A stretch of 64,000 nucleotides of DNA. It comes from Sphingobium sp. GTDB taxonomy: Bacteria; Pseudomonadota; Alphaproteobacteria; Sphingomonadales; Sphingomonadaceae. The position numbers were made by a program, and so were the translations under genes. How positions within the stretch are numbered: position 1 is the first letter of the stretch; each line of letters starts with the position of its first letter. The stretch lies in contig JAGIAA010000010.1 in assembly GCA_017745115.1 (NCBI GenBank), forward strand, positions 5,851 to 69,850, in the 5' to 3' direction. The notes below the pieces were generated by a model. It ran no database searches. It was not told the origin of the DNA and saw only the letters and a program-made list of their open reading frames with translations. Shown here piece by piece: positions 28,019 through 37,641 of the stretch.

Positions 28019-29469
28019 CGGCCGCTTGCAAGCAGGTCCCAATGCGTCGCGCGGTGTTGCGGGCGCCGGACGACTTTGACGACTGGCGCAACAAGGCGCG
28101 CGCCTTTCTCGGCGACGATATCCCGCCCGAGCAGATCGTCTGGAGCATGGCGAACGATGCCGCGCCGGATCTTTTCGCAACGGACGCCGTGCAGTTCTTT
28201 CGGACGGGACATCATGCGCCGACCATTTCACGCGACCTGCTCGATCTGCTGCGCACGGCCCTGTTACACCGCGAGCCATCCCGTTTCGCGTTGGCCTATC
28301 GCCTTCTGTGGCGCATGCAGTCAGACCGCGGCATCGCCGGCGATCCGTCGGACCCGGATGTGATCGCCATCCGCGCGCTGGCAAAGGGCGTGCGGCGCGA
28401 TATTCACAAGATGCACGCGTTCTTGCGGTTCCGGAAGGTCGGGGACGCAGGGGGCCGCGAGCAATTCGCCGCCTGGTTCGAGCCGGAGCATCATATCACG
28501 CGTGCCGTCGCCGGCTTCTTCCGCGACCGGTTCACTAGTGTGGACTGGCTGATCGTCACGCCCGAAGCGAGCATCGGTTGGGACGGTATCGCGCTGCGCG
28601 AGGGGCCGGGTGGCCAACGCGGCGACGTACCGGATGCGGATGCCGTCGAGGCGGAGTGGCGCACTTATTATGCGAGCATCTTCAACCCTGCCCGCCTCAA
28701 GACCCACGCGATGAAGAAGGAAATGCCGCTCAAATATTGGCACAACCTGCCGGAGGCCGATCTCATCCCGGCTCTGGTGCGAAATGCCGAGACGCGCGTT
28801 TCAACGATGATCGATCTGCCACATGACCTGGAATTGCCCGCCATGGCTCGAACCGGCCCGAACGACATGCATGCCGACTATGGCAGCCTCGACGCGCTCT
28901 ACCGGGCGCTCTGCGAGGAAGATGTGGCGCCCTCGCCCGGCTTCTCAGAACGGATCGTACTGGGCGAAGGGCCGGCGCATGCGGCGATCATGCTCGTCGG
29001 CGAGCAGCCGGGCGACCAGGAGGATCAGCTGGACCGGCCGTTTGTCGGGCCTGCCGGCAAGCTCCTGGACGACTGCCTGACAGATGCGAAGATATCGCGC
29101 GCCGACAGTTTCCTGACCAATGCGGTGAAGCGCTTCAAGTTCAGCCCACGCGGCAAAAGGCGCCTGCACCAGACACCGACGGCGGGCGACGTCACCCATT
29201 ATCGCTGGTGGCTGGAGCAGGAAGTGCGGCTGGTGAACCCCTCGGTGGTCGTGGCCTTGGGCGCGACGGCATTGCACGCTTTGTCCGGCCGCAAGCAGAC
29301 GTTGGGGCCTGTGCGCGGCCAGCTCCTTCCATGGGAAAACCGGCTGCTGCTGCCGACGGTGCATCCGAGCTTCCTGCTGCGCCTGCGCGACGAGCAAGGC
29401 CGGGCGATCGAGCGCGAGAAGTTCGTCCGCGACCTTCGCAAGGCCGCCGAAACAGCGCGTTCGCGGTGA
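28015..29469 (+). CDS. DUF4130 - UdgX uracil-DNA-binding fusion protein
   Basis: A 484-residue protein. GTG 28015 overlaps the radical SAM stop by four bases. Residues about 1-260 are the DUF4130 part (for example DIHKMHAFLRFRKV and EPEHHITRAVAGFFRDRF). Residues about 290-480 are a family-4-like uracil-DNA glycosylase domain of the UdgX type. Its GEQPGDQEDQ motif is at 329-338, the KRRLH loop at 381-385 and VHPS at 449-452. In characterised UdgX the KRRIH His forms a covalent bond with the abasic site after excising uracil; that His is kept here (385). Cys residues for an Fe-S cluster are not obvious from the spacing I checked. Confidence 0.9.
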   Translation: MTAACKQVPMRRAVLRAPDDFDDWRNKARAFLGDDIPPEQIVWSMANDAAPDLFATDAVQFFRTGHHAPTISRDLLDLLRTALLHREPSRFALAYRLLWRMQSDRGIAGDPSDPDVIAIRALAKGVRRDIHKMHAFLRFRKVGDAGGREQFAAWFEPEHHITRAVAGFFRDRFTSVDWLIVTPEASIGWDGIALREGPGGQRGDVPDADAVEAEWRTYYASIFNPARLKTHAMKKEMPLKYWHNLPEADLIPALVRNAETRVSTMIDLPHDLELPAMARTGPNDMHADYGSLDALYRALCEEDVAPSPGFSERIVLGEGPAHAAIMLVGEQPGDQEDQLDRPFVGPAGKLLDDCLTDAKISRADSFLTNAVKRFKFSPRGKRRLHQTPTAGDVTHYRWWLEQEVRLVNPSVVVALGATALHALSGRKQTLGPVRGQLLPWENRLLLPTVHPSFLLRLRDEQGRAIEREKFVRDLRKAAETARSR

Positions 29470-29478
29470 GGGAGGCAT

Positions 29479-29562
29479 TGGTGCGGATGGTCGGACTCGA
29501 ACCGACACGTATTGCTACGGCGGATTTTGAATCCGCTGCGTCTACCATTTCGCCACATCCGC
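29479..29562 (-). tRNA. tRNA-Leu (CAA anticodon)
   Basis: Read on the minus strand it starts GCGGATG and ends CATCCGC plus A and an encoded CCA. The anticodon stem GCGGA/TCCGC encloses TTCAAAA, giving CAA. The D arm starts TGGCGAAATGGTAGACGC, and a long variable arm is present, both as in tRNA-Leu. Confidence 0.97.
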
Positions 29563-29661
29563 CGATGCGTGAGAGAGGGCCACATAGCCGAGGCCTCGCG
29601 GCTTTCCAAGCCATGAAGCCGCCGGAGCGTCAATTCCCGCTGGCGCCGGTCTATGCAGCCG

Positions 29662-30558
29662 CTAGTCCGGTTCCTCCTTGAGGAAAAGAGCCAGCGCCGC
29701 ATAGTCGATCACGGCGCGGTGATGACGCAGGACATCCTGCCCGATGCACGCCCGGATGGGGTCGGCGCCCTTGCTGACCAGCCTTTGATTGGTGGCGGTC
29801 AACTCGATCGCGAACAGGCCGTCGGTCCGGACCGGCAACCCGTCGAGCGTCAACCGCGCATCCCCGAGCGCGTGAACATTGCCGCCGTGCCCGGGCCGGC
29901 CGGTGTCGGTTACGGGGATGCCTTCGGATCGACAATAGCCGAGTTCGAGGAACGTGTTGCCCGCTCCCGTGTCCAACACGATGTCCATGGGGCGATCGTC
30001 GACATGCCCGACGAGATGCAGGTGGCCGAACTGGGTGCGGGACATGACGAAGCGGCGGAACCCATGATGAGTGAGCAGGTCCACAAGGGAGGCCGCAGTC
30101 TCCTGGCCCGACTGCTCGGCCGGCTTTCCCTCCAGGAACAGGCTCAGCGTCGCATAGTCGATCACCGCCCGGTGATGGCGCAGGACATCCTGGCCGATGA
30201 CAGCGCGAATGGGGTCGACGCCTCTCTGCGTCAGCATCTGGTTGGTGGCGCTCATATCGAGCGCGAACAGGCCGTCGGTGCGGACCGGCATCCCGTCGAG
30301 CGTCAATCCGGCATCGTCCAGCGTGTAAACATTGCCGCCATGCCCGACCTGCCCCGTATCGGTCACCGCAATGCCCTCGGACCGGCAATAGGTGAGCTCG
30401 ACGAAGGTCTTGGACGAGCCCGTATCGACGATGACGTCGATCGGCCGGTCGCCGAGGTGCCCGACCAGCTTCAGGTGCCCGACCGGGGTTCGCGACATTG
30501 GGAAGTGGCGGAAGCCGTGCTCGGAAAGGAGCTCGGCGATTTTCAGCGCGTAATCCAT
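29662..30558 (-). CDS. Tandemly duplicated retropepsin-like aspartic protease domain protein
   Basis: A 298-residue protein. ATG 30558 has GGAGATTGG upstream. It is two copies of one unit of about 151 residues: each has HGFR, then GHLxLVGH, a DTG motif (DTGSS at 45-49, DTGAG at 196-200), YCRSEGI, VTDTG, LTLDG(M/L)PVRTDGLFA, and IGQDVLRHHRAVIDYA. DTG plus the downstream hydrophobic IGQDVL is the retropepsin signature. Two DTG copies in one chain could form an intramolecular active site, as in pepsin. No signal peptide is seen, so it is probably cytoplasmic. The protease activity is inferred, not shown. Confidence 0.78.
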   Translation of the reverse strand: MDYALKIAELLSEHGFRHFPMSRTPVGHLKLVGHLGDRPIDVIVDTGSSKTFVELTYCRSEGIAVTDTGQVGHGGNVYTLDDAGLTLDGMPVRTDGLFALDMSATNQMLTQRGVDPIRAVIGQDVLRHHRAVIDYATLSLFLEGKPAEQSGQETAASLVDLLTHHGFRRFVMSRTQFGHLHLVGHVDDRPMDIVLDTGAGNTFLELGYCRSEGIPVTDTGRPGHGGNVHALGDARLTLDGLPVRTDGLFAIELTATNQRLVSKGADPIRACIGQDVLRHHRAVIDYAALALFLKEEPD

Positions 30559-30617
30559 TTTCCAATCTCCTGCCTGACGATGAAGGCACGGCGTGAGCCG
30601 CGCACGAATCGATCGGG

Positions 30618-31181
30618 TCAAGGCAGGCGATCAAGGGCCCCTTCGAGCTCCAGGATGCGCCGCGAGATCTCCGCGGCTTGAGCCTGTCGCTGCTCGGCGG
30701 GCATTGCTTGGATGGAATCCGGCACCCGTGGCGTTGCCGCCGATGCCGAGCCGGCCGCAGCGAAGTGACCCTGGATTTCGCGCAGGCGCTGCAATTGCTT
30801 CAGGCCGTCCGCTTTCGATGTCGGGAGCCGGCCGGATTCGGGCGGTGGCGCGTCCCCGCGAAGGACGGTTTCACACCGCCCGACGCATTCGTCGCAGATG
30901 AAGGCGGCCGGGCCGGCGATGAGTTTCTTCACCTCGTCCTGCGCCTTGCCGCAAAACGAACAGCATCGGTCGCGTGGCGCTGGCGCCGCCTCGGCCGGTT
31001 TGGCCAGCTGGGGCATGTCCGGGCTCTCCTCGATCCTGGCCGCCAGCACATTCCAGTCCTTAAAGCCGAGCGCTTTCGCGATCAGCTCAAGGGTCTCGCT
31101 GTGGCTGATGTCGATGGATTTCGATTTCAGGTTTTCGCGCAAGGAGCGGGCCATGGCCTTCGCGTCGCGATAATCGCGCAT
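30618..31181 (-). CDS. ClpX-type C4 zinc-finger protein with N-terminal helical domain
   Basis: A 187-residue protein. The N-terminus ([18 protein letters not shown], then [15 protein letters not shown]) is the short domain common in proteins annotated as glyoxalase-superfamily relatives. A zinc finger follows with four Cys: [18 protein letters not shown] and later ICDEC, like the N-terminal finger of ClpX that binds substrates or adaptors. No AAA+ domain is present. It lies 59 bp upstream of the duplicated retropepsin gene in the same direction. A link to protein turnover is an inference from that pairing. Confidence 0.75.
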   Translation of the reverse strand: MRDYRDAKAMARSLRENLKSKSIDISHSETLELIAKALGFKDWNVLAARIEESPDMPQLAKPAEAAPAPRDRCCSFCGKAQDEVKKLIAGPAAFICDECVGRCETVLRGDAPPPESGRLPTSKADGLKQLQRLREIQGHFAAAGSASAATPRVPDSIQAMPAEQRQAQAAEISRRILELEGALDRLP

Positions 31182-31507
31182 AAGATAGTCCTCTGCTGCG
31201 GCGGAGCTGGATTGTCAGGGCTTGCATTGCTGACCCATTCGCCTCGCAAAGGGACAGTTCGTATCGACACCTTCGCCATACCCGAGGGCGCAAGCAGCAG
31301 GCGGTGTCGGCCTGAGCTCATCGTGTATCGCGCCCCGCTGGAAGTCAAGATCGGCCCGGCGGTCCTTTCGCCGTTGCGGTGAATGGGCGGCTATGCTCTT
31401 GTGCAAGTGCGAAAGGGTCTTCACCCCGTTGCAATTGCCGATCCCTCTCGTCTATGGGGACCAAGTGCAGCCCGAATGATGACCCTAGTCTGGGGAAAGG
31501 TTGCACA
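31182..31507. other. 326-bp intergenic region upstream of the zwf operon
   Basis: It separates the divergent zinc-finger gene and zwf. GGGGAAAGG at 31492-31500 is the ribosome site of zwf. I see no clear palindrome for a HexR-like regulator and no credible small gene. Confidence 0.5.
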
Positions 31508-32968
31508 TTGTCCGAAAAGTCCGCGACCCTCATCATTTTCGGCGCCACGGGTGACCTGGCGCACCGTATGCTGTTTCCGTCGCTCTACAACCTGATGAGC
31601 GACGGGCTGCTGCCCTCGCCCTTCAACATCGTGGCGTCGGGCCGGACGGCGATGGACGACGACGCCTTCCGCACGACCATCGCCGAGGCGCTCAAGACCT
31701 TCGTGACGGCCGAGATGTACGACGAGGGCCGGATCGCCACTTTCCTCAAGATGATCTGCTATTGCCCGGTTGAAGCCGGCAATGCCGGCCAGTTCGATGC
31801 GCTCGCCGCGCGCGCCAAGGGCCTCGGCAACGGGCCGATCGCCGTCTATCTCTCGACGCCCCCTTCCCTGTTCGCGCCGACCGCGCAGGGCCTGGCCGAG
31901 GCAGGCCTCGTCGGGCCCGATACGCGGATCGCGATGGAAAAGCCGATCGGCAAGGACCTGGCCTCGTCCAGGCAAGTCAACGACTCCATCGGCGCGCTGT
32001 TCGCCGAGGACCAGATTTTCCGCGTTGACCATTATCTCGGCAAGGAAACGGTGCAGAATCTCATGATCCTGCGCTTCGGCAATCGCCTGTTCGAGCCGCT
32101 GTGGAATTCGACCGCCATCGACCATGTCCAGATCACCGTCGCCGAGACGGTCGGGCTGGAGGGACGCGTCTCCTATTATGACGGCGTCGGGGCGCTCAGG
32201 GACATGGTGCAGAACCACGTGCTGCAGATCCTCTCGATCATCGCAATGGAGCCGCCGGCGAAGATGGACTCGACCGCCGTCCGCGACGAAAAGGTCAAAG
32301 CGCTGCGGTCCCTGCGGCCGATGGATGCCGAGACGGTACGCACCAACAGCGTGCGCGGCCAGTATCGCGACGGCGCGGTCAAGGGAAAGCTGGTCGCGGG
32401 CTATCTGGAGGAGCTGGGCAAGCCCTCCGACACCGAGACCTTCGTGGCGCTGAAGGCCCATATCGACAACTGGCGCTGGACCGGTGTGCCCTTCTACCTG
32501 CGCACCGGCAAATGCATGCCCAATCGCCAGTCGGAGATCCTGATCCAGTTCAAGCCGGTCTCGCACAGCATCTTCAAGCGGCGGAATGCATCCAGCGGGC
32601 TGGAGTCCAACCGGCTCATCATCCGGCTGCAGCCCGACGAGAACATCCGCATGATGCTGATGGCCAAGCGCCCGGGGCTGGACCGCGACGGGGTCAAGGT
32701 CGAGGAAGTCGGCCTCGACGTTTCACTCGATTTCCCGGGCGAGCGCCGCCGCATCGCCTATGAACGGCTGCTGCTCGACCTGCTCGAAGGCGACACCACC
32801 CTGTTCGTCCGCCGCGACGAGGTGGAGGCGCAGTGGACCTGGGTCGACAGCATCGTGAATGGCTGGAAGGAAAGCGACCAGAAGGTCGTGCCCTATGCCG
32901 CCGGAACCTGGGGGCCGTCCGCCGGTATCGCTCTCATCGAACGCGATGGAGCAAGCTGGTATGACTGA
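31508..32968 (+). CDS. zwf: Glucose-6-phosphate 1-dehydrogenase
   Basis: A 486-residue enzyme oxidising glucose 6-phosphate to 6-phosphogluconolactone with NADP+ or NAD+. I choose the rare TTG start at 31508 because GGGGAAAGG lies seven bases before it and the protein then starts [20 protein letters not shown], with the nucleotide motif GATGDLA at the expected place. The open frame upstream to 31379 is out of family pattern. The active-site motif is [13 protein letters not shown]. It is the first gene of the Entner-Doudoroff operon; edd overlaps its end by 8 bp. No pgl gene for the lactone step is in the operon. Confidence 0.95.
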   Translation: MSEKSATLIIFGATGDLAHRMLFPSLYNLMSDGLLPSPFNIVASGRTAMDDDAFRTTIAEALKTFVTAEMYDEGRIATFLKMICYCPVEAGNAGQFDALAARAKGLGNGPIAVYLSTPPSLFAPTAQGLAEAGLVGPDTRIAMEKPIGKDLASSRQVNDSIGALFAEDQIFRVDHYLGKETVQNLMILRFGNRLFEPLWNSTAIDHVQITVAETVGLEGRVSYYDGVGALRDMVQNHVLQILSIIAMEPPAKMDSTAVRDEKVKALRSLRPMDAETVRTNSVRGQYRDGAVKGKLVAGYLEELGKPSDTETFVALKAHIDNWRWTGVPFYLRTGKCMPNRQSEILIQFKPVSHSIFKRRNASSGLESNRLIIRLQPDENIRMMLMAKRPGLDRDGVKVEEVGLDVSLDFPGERRRIAYERLLLDLLEGDTTLFVRRDEVEAQWTWVDSIVNGWKESDQKVVPYAAGTWGPSAGIALIERDGASWYD

Positions 32969-34790
32969 GCTGAACGACACGATCGCAAAGGTCACGCAGC
33001 GCATCGTCGAGCGTAGTGCGCCGTCGCGCCGCAAATATCTCGACCTGATCGAGCGCGGCAAGAATGCGGGCACCAATCGCAGCCAGCTCTCGTGCGGCAA
33101 TCTGGCGCATGGTTTCGCGGCGTCGGGCGAGGACAAGCTCGCGATCCGCGACGAGCTGGGCATGAACATCGGCATCGTCACCGCCTATAACGACATGCTT
33201 TCGGCCCATCAGCCCTATGGCCGCTATCCCGAAGCGATCAAGATCGCGGCGCGCGAAGTCGGCGCCACGGCGCAGGTGGCGGGCGGCGTCCCGGCGATGT
33301 GCGACGGGGTGACGCAGGGCCAGGCGGGCATGGAGCTCTCGCTGTTCAGCCGCGACACCATCGCGCTCTCGACGGCCGTGGCGCTCAGCCATGCGATGTT
33401 CGAGGGCGCGCTGATGCTCGGCATCTGCGACAAGATCGTGCCGGGGCTGCTGATCGGCGCGCTGCGCTTCGGCCATTTGCCGACGATCTTCGTGCCGGCC
33501 GGTCCCATGCCTTCGGGTCTTGCGAACAAGGAAAAGCAGCGCATCCGCCAGCTTTATGCCGAGGGCAAGGTCGGACGCGCGGAGCTGCTGGAGAGCGAAA
33601 GCGCCAGCTATCACGGCGCCGGCACCTGCACCTTCTACGGCACGGCCAACAGCAACCAGATGATGATGGAAGTGATGGGCCTGCACATGCCGGGCGCGGC
33701 CTTCATCAATCCGGGCACCAAGCTGCGCGCGGAGCTGACCCGTGCCGCCACGCATCGGGTGGCGGCGATCGGCTGGGATGGCGACGACTACCGGCCGCTC
33801 GGCCATTGCGTCGACGAGAAGGCGATCGTGAACGCCGCCATCGGCCTGCTCGCGACCGGGGGTTCCACCAATCACGCGATCCACCTGCCCGCCATTGCGC
33901 GCGCGGCGGGCATCCGCTTCGACTGGACCGACCTCGCCGAGCTGTCGGCCGTCGTGCCCTTGATCGCGCGCGTCTATCCGAACGGGCCCGACGACGTGAA
34001 CCACTTCCATGCCGCGGGCGGCATGGCCTGGATCATCTCGGAACTGCTGCGCAATGGCCTGCTGCACCAGGATATCCTGACCGTCGCGCGTGCCGATCTC
34101 GCCGATTATGGCCGGACGCCGAAGCTTGAGAACGACGCCCTGCAGTGGGACCCACAGCCGACGGAACCCGCAGACGACAAGATCGTGCGCCCTGTCTCAG
34201 ATCCGTTCAGCGCTGATGGTGGCATGAGGCTGCTTCAGGGTAATCTCGGACGCTGCATCATGAAGATCAGCGCGGTCGATCCGTCCCGCTGGACGATCGA
34301 GGCGCCATGCCGCGTCTTCCCGGACCAGGACCAGGTCATCAAGGCGTTCAAGGCCGGCGAGCTGGACCGCGATGTGGTCGTGGTCGTGCGGTTCCAGGGG
34401 CCCCGCGCCAACGGCATGCCCGAGCTTCACAAGCTGACGCCGCCGCTCGGCGTGCTGCAGGACAAGGGCTTCAAGGTCGCGCTGGTCACCGACGGCCGCA
34501 TGTCGGGCGCAAGCGGTAAGGTGCCCGCCGCAATCCACCTGTCCCCCGAAGCGCTCGGCGGCGGGCCGATCGGCAAGCTGCGCGATGGCGACCTCGTGCG
34601 GGTCTGTGCCGTCGAGGGCAGTCTCGAAGCGATGGTCGATGCGGCGGAATGGGCGACGCGCCCGCAGGCCGATGCGCCGCCGCCGCCCTATGACACCGGC
34701 CGCGAGCTTTTCGCGCTGTTCCGGGCGAACAGCGACCTGGCGGAGGCCGGCGCCTCGCCCATCCTTTGGGCCATGGAAAATGAGCAGTGA
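32961..34790 (+). CDS. edd: 6-Phosphogluconate dehydratase
   Basis: A 609-residue Fe-S dehydratase producing 2-keto-3-deoxy-6-phosphogluconate. ATG 32961 lies inside zwf. Family segments include [51 protein letters not shown] with cluster Cys residues, and [17 protein letters not shown] near the C-terminus. The length agrees with E. coli Edd. The next gene, glk, starts at or just after its stop. Confidence 0.97.
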   Translation: MTELNDTIAKVTQRIVERSAPSRRKYLDLIERGKNAGTNRSQLSCGNLAHGFAASGEDKLAIRDELGMNIGIVTAYNDMLSAHQPYGRYPEAIKIAAREVGATAQVAGGVPAMCDGVTQGQAGMELSLFSRDTIALSTAVALSHAMFEGALMLGICDKIVPGLLIGALRFGHLPTIFVPAGPMPSGLANKEKQRIRQLYAEGKVGRAELLESESASYHGAGTCTFYGTANSNQMMMEVMGLHMPGAAFINPGTKLRAELTRAATHRVAAIGWDGDDYRPLGHCVDEKAIVNAAIGLLATGGSTNHAIHLPAIARAAGIRFDWTDLAELSAVVPLIARVYPNGPDDVNHFHAAGGMAWIISELLRNGLLHQDILTVARADLADYGRTPKLENDALQWDPQPTEPADDKIVRPVSDPFSADGGMRLLQGNLGRCIMKISAVDPSRWTIEAPCRVFPDQDQVIKAFKAGELDRDVVVVVRFQGPRANGMPELHKLTPPLGVLQDKGFKVALVTDGRMSGASGKVPAAIHLSPEALGGGPIGKLRDGDLVRVCAVEGSLEAMVDAAEWATRPQADAPPPPYDTGRELFALFRANSDLAEAGASPILWAMENEQ

Positions 34791-34834
34791 TCGAAGCCAG
34801 GATTGAAGCCACACACGTGCAAAGAGGGGATAGC

Positions 34835-35818
34835 GTGAGGGAAATCGTTGCGGTCGACATTGGAGCAACCAATGCCCGTTTTGCCTGTGCGACATTCGAG
34901 GATGGACTTCCCGTGCTCGGCCCGATCCGCAAATATCGGGTCGCCGACTTCGAGACATTCAACGACTGCTGGGAAACCTATGTTCGCGACGAGGCAGAGG
35001 CACTGCCGAACTGTGTGGTGATCGGCCTCGCCTCGCCCATCGTCGGCGAGGAAATAAAGCTGACGAACGGCACATGGACATTCCGCCCCAAGACCATCGC
35101 GGAGGAGCTGGGTCTCGAATCCGTCAAGCTGGTCAACGACTTCGCGGCGGTCGCCCATGCCATCGCCAGCCTGTCGCTCGACCAGATGGAGCCGCTGTTC
35201 GGCCCGGACGTGGCGCTGCCGCGCAACGGCACCGTCGCGGTCCTCGGCCCGGGCACCGGCCTAGGCGTTGCGATCCTGGTCTTCAACAACGGCAATCCGC
35301 AGATCATCCCGACCGAGGCCGGGCATATCGACTTCGCGCCCGCCGACCAGATCGAGGCACGCATTGCCCGCTTCCTCAAGACCCTGCTCAAGGTCGAGCA
35401 CATCTCGGCGGAGCGGATCGTCTCCGGGCCGGGCCTCAACTATCTCTACCAGGCGCTTGCCGACATCGGCGAAAAGGAAGCGCCGGCCCTCACCGACGCG
35501 GAAGTCTGGCAACAAGCGCTCGACGGCACCAATCCGCTGGCGCGCGCGGCGCTGGAGCGCTTCTGCCTCGTCTATGGCTCGGTCGCGGGCAACATTGCCC
35601 TCGCGCAAGGCGCCAAGACGGTAGTCCTCGCGGGCAAACTCACCGAACGGCTGCACGACTTCATGATCAAGTCGAGCGGTTTCCATCCCCGCTTCGTAGC
35701 CAAGGGCCGCTTCGAGAACTATATGAAGGCGATCTCGATCCGGCTCGCCTTGCCTGACGAGGTCGGGCTGTTTGGCGCCGCCGCAGCGGCATTTCGGGAA
35801 GACCATTCATGGCGTTGA
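34835..35818 (+). CDS. glk: Glucokinase
   Basis: A ROK-unrelated bacterial glucokinase of 327 residues that phosphorylates glucose with ATP. The phosphate loop is VAVDIGATNARFA, and LVNDFAAVAHA, GPGTGLGVAIL and EAGHIDFAP follow in the usual order. Two starts are possible: GTG 34835 with AGAGGGG close upstream, which gives the family length, or GTG 34787 in a GTGA overlap with edd. I prefer 34835. The end overlaps eda by 10 bp. This operon order, with glucokinase inside, places glucose entry and the pathway under one promoter. Confidence 0.93.
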   Translation: MREIVAVDIGATNARFACATFEDGLPVLGPIRKYRVADFETFNDCWETYVRDEAEALPNCVVIGLASPIVGEEIKLTNGTWTFRPKTIAEELGLESVKLVNDFAAVAHAIASLSLDQMEPLFGPDVALPRNGTVAVLGPGTGLGVAILVFNNGNPQIIPTEAGHIDFAPADQIEARIARFLKTLLKVEHISAERIVSGPGLNYLYQALADIGEKEAPALTDAEVWQQALDGTNPLARAALERFCLVYGSVAGNIALAQGAKTVVLAGKLTERLHDFMIKSSGFHPRFVAKGRFENYMKAISIRLALPDEVGLFGAAAAAFREDHSWR

Positions 35819-36429
35819 CGGTCGAACGGGTCATGGCGCTGGCGCCGGTCATTCCGGTGCTCGTGGTCGACAAAGCCGCGGACGCCGTTCCACTGGCGCA
35901 GGCGTTGGTGGCGGGAGGCCTGCCGGCGCTCGAAGTCACCATGCGCACGCCGGTCGCGCTCGAGGTGATGCGCGAAATGGCGAGTGTACCGGGCGCCGTG
36001 GTCGGCGCGGGCACGGTGCTCAACCCCAAGATGCTCGACGACGCGCTGAAGGCCGGTGCGCAGTTCATCGTCTCGCCGGGTCTCACCGAGCCGCTTGGGC
36101 AGGCGGCCATTGCATCCGGCACGGCCTTCCTGCCGGGGACGGCAACGGCAGGCGACATCATGCGCGGCCTTGACCTGGGGCTCACCCATTTCAAATTCTT
36201 CCCCGCGTCGACCAGTGGCGGCCTGCCCGCCTTGAAGGCGCTCGCGGCACCGCTGCACATGGCGCGTTTTTGCCCGACCGGCGGCATCACCGCCGAAAGC
36301 GCGCCCGAGTGGCTCGCTCAGCCGTTCGTCAAATGCGTGGGCGGCAGCTGGGTGGTGCCGAAAGGGCCGCTCGATCCGGCCAAGGTCGAAGCGCTCGCGC
36401 GGGCGGCGGCGGCGCTGCCGCGCGGATAA
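35809..36429 (+). CDS. eda: KDPG aldolase
   Basis: A 206-residue class I aldolase splitting 2-keto-3-deoxy-6-phosphogluconate into pyruvate and glyceraldehyde 3-phosphate. The Schiff-base Lys is in HFKFFPAS; the catalytic Glu lies in ALEVTMRT; GAGTVLNPKML and FCPTGGIT are also conserved. ATG 35809 lies within glk. It is the last gene of the operon and converges with an AraC-type regulator across an inverted repeat. Confidence 0.97.
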   Translation: MALTVERVMALAPVIPVLVVDKAADAVPLAQALVAGGLPALEVTMRTPVALEVMREMASVPGAVVGAGTVLNPKMLDDALKAGAQFIVSPGLTEPLGQAAIASGTAFLPGTATAGDIMRGLDLGLTHFKFFPASTSGGLPALKALAAPLHMARFCPTGGITAESAPEWLAQPFVKCVGGSWVVPKGPLDPAKVEALARAAAALPRG

Positions 36430-36432
36430 CAT

Positions 36433-36523
36433 CGTCACCCTGAACTTGTTTCAGGGTCTATCTCGCCCGATCGGCCGCCGTTCGAGCCATTTCGGTGGAT
36501 GCTGAAACAAGTTCAGCATGACG
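36433..36523. repeat. Nested palindromic element, likely bidirectional terminator
   Basis: Two palindromes, ACCCTGAACTTGTTTCAGGG at about 36437-36456 and ATGCTGAAACAAGTTCAGCA at 36499-36518, are themselves inverted relative to each other and bordered by CGTCA/TGACG. It lies between the convergent eda and AraC-type genes. Confidence 0.75.
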
Positions 36524-36534
36524 GTTTCAAGCGA

Positions 36535-37413
36535 TCAAGCCCTGCCCTCCGCCCGCAAATTGAGGCCCGCGGTGAACAGCGGTGTCGTCGCTTTCTCGAA
36601 CTGGCCCGGGGTCATGTCGAAGAAGTGCCGGAATTCGCGGTTGAGGTGGCTCTGGTCGAAATAGCGCAGGGCCGCGAGATGCTCTGCGCTGGGCTCGCCG
36701 AAGCCGCGCATCGCCTGCGAGGTGTCGAGGAACCGGCTGCGGCGCAGGATCACCTTGGGCGTGTGGCCGAAGGTCGCCTTGCAGGTGCGCTCGAGCTGGC
36801 GGGTCGATAGCCGGAGCAGGTCGGCGACGTCGGCGACGGGCATGGTGCTGTCATGGCGGGCGATATGTTCGAACCGGGCCATGCTCTCGATCGGCGGGCG
36901 ATTGCCCAGCTCGGCCAGGCGCCGGCGCACGATGTGCTCGATCGCCGCGACGATTCCCCGGTCGTCGGCTGCCGCAGCCACGTCGCGGTGGAGGCGATCG
37001 CCCAGCGCGCCCCAAGGCTCGGACAGTGGCACGGCATGATCGGCTATGTCGCTGGCCGGGCAATCGAACAGGCTGCGCCAGCCCATGGGGCGCAGTGCGA
37101 TACCGACGACCTGGAACGGCCCACGGACGCGAACCGGCAAGGGCACGCGATTGGCGCCCATGAGGGGCACCGCGCCAAAGCTCGACCATATGCCGGGGCG
37201 GAAGCCTGCCGCCCAGTCGCCCTTGAGCAGGATGCGGATGAAGGCGGTCTCGGACATGAGCTTGTCCACAAGCTCGAAGCCGTCGGGCAAATGCGCCTCG
37301 AACACATAATGCTGCCTGATGAATGGAGTCAGGTCATCCGATGGCGCGTAATTGCGCGACAGGAGCAAAGCGCAGTCCCCCGAGTTGCGACCATTTGGTC
37401 TGTTCCACCCCAT
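36535..37413 (-). CDS. AraC family transcriptional regulator
   Basis: About 292 residues from ATG 37413; ATG 37440 is also in frame but has no ribosome site. The N-terminal half includes YVFEAHLPDGFELVDKLMSE and a GFRPGIWSSFGAVPLMGA segment, resembling the DUF6597-type sensor domain of some AraC regulators. The C-terminal half has the two helix-turn-helix units (VADLLRLSTRQLERTCKATF and LAALRYFDQSHLNREFRHFF). The target genes and ligand are unknown; nothing is divergently paired with it. Confidence 0.85.
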   Translation of the reverse strand: MGWNRPNGRNSGDCALLLSRNYAPSDDLTPFIRQHYVFEAHLPDGFELVDKLMSETAFIRILLKGDWAAGFRPGIWSSFGAVPLMGANRVPLPVRVRGPFQVVGIALRPMGWRSLFDCPASDIADHAVPLSEPWGALGDRLHRDVAAAADDRGIVAAIEHIVRRRLAELGNRPPIESMARFEHIARHDSTMPVADVADLLRLSTRQLERTCKATFGHTPKVILRRSRFLDTSQAMRGFGEPSAEHLAALRYFDQSHLNREFRHFFDMTPGQFEKATTPLFTAGLNLRAEGRA

Positions 37414-37641
37414 GCGGCCGCCCCGCGCCGGCAGCCGCATGTCTACAGGGTTATCTATCGCGAGATATGAGGGAACTCAATGGCCCCACCGGACCTGAGG
37501 ACCGATCCATCCATTTCGAAACGCTCGTCGTCGCGCGCCTGGCGGACGCTGAGCGAAGCTATCCTGGGCGCTCAAGAGCGGCCTGGATCGCCGCGCGACC
37601 TCGTCGCTCGCAATGACGATCCAGCCCTGCCGGATCGGACT

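Noticed and set aside
37540..37625. Repeat-like stretch between the AraC and SH3 genes
   Set aside because: It resembles intergenic elements read as HCERSEAIQ-type peptides, but I found no clear matching inverted arm or second copy in the window.
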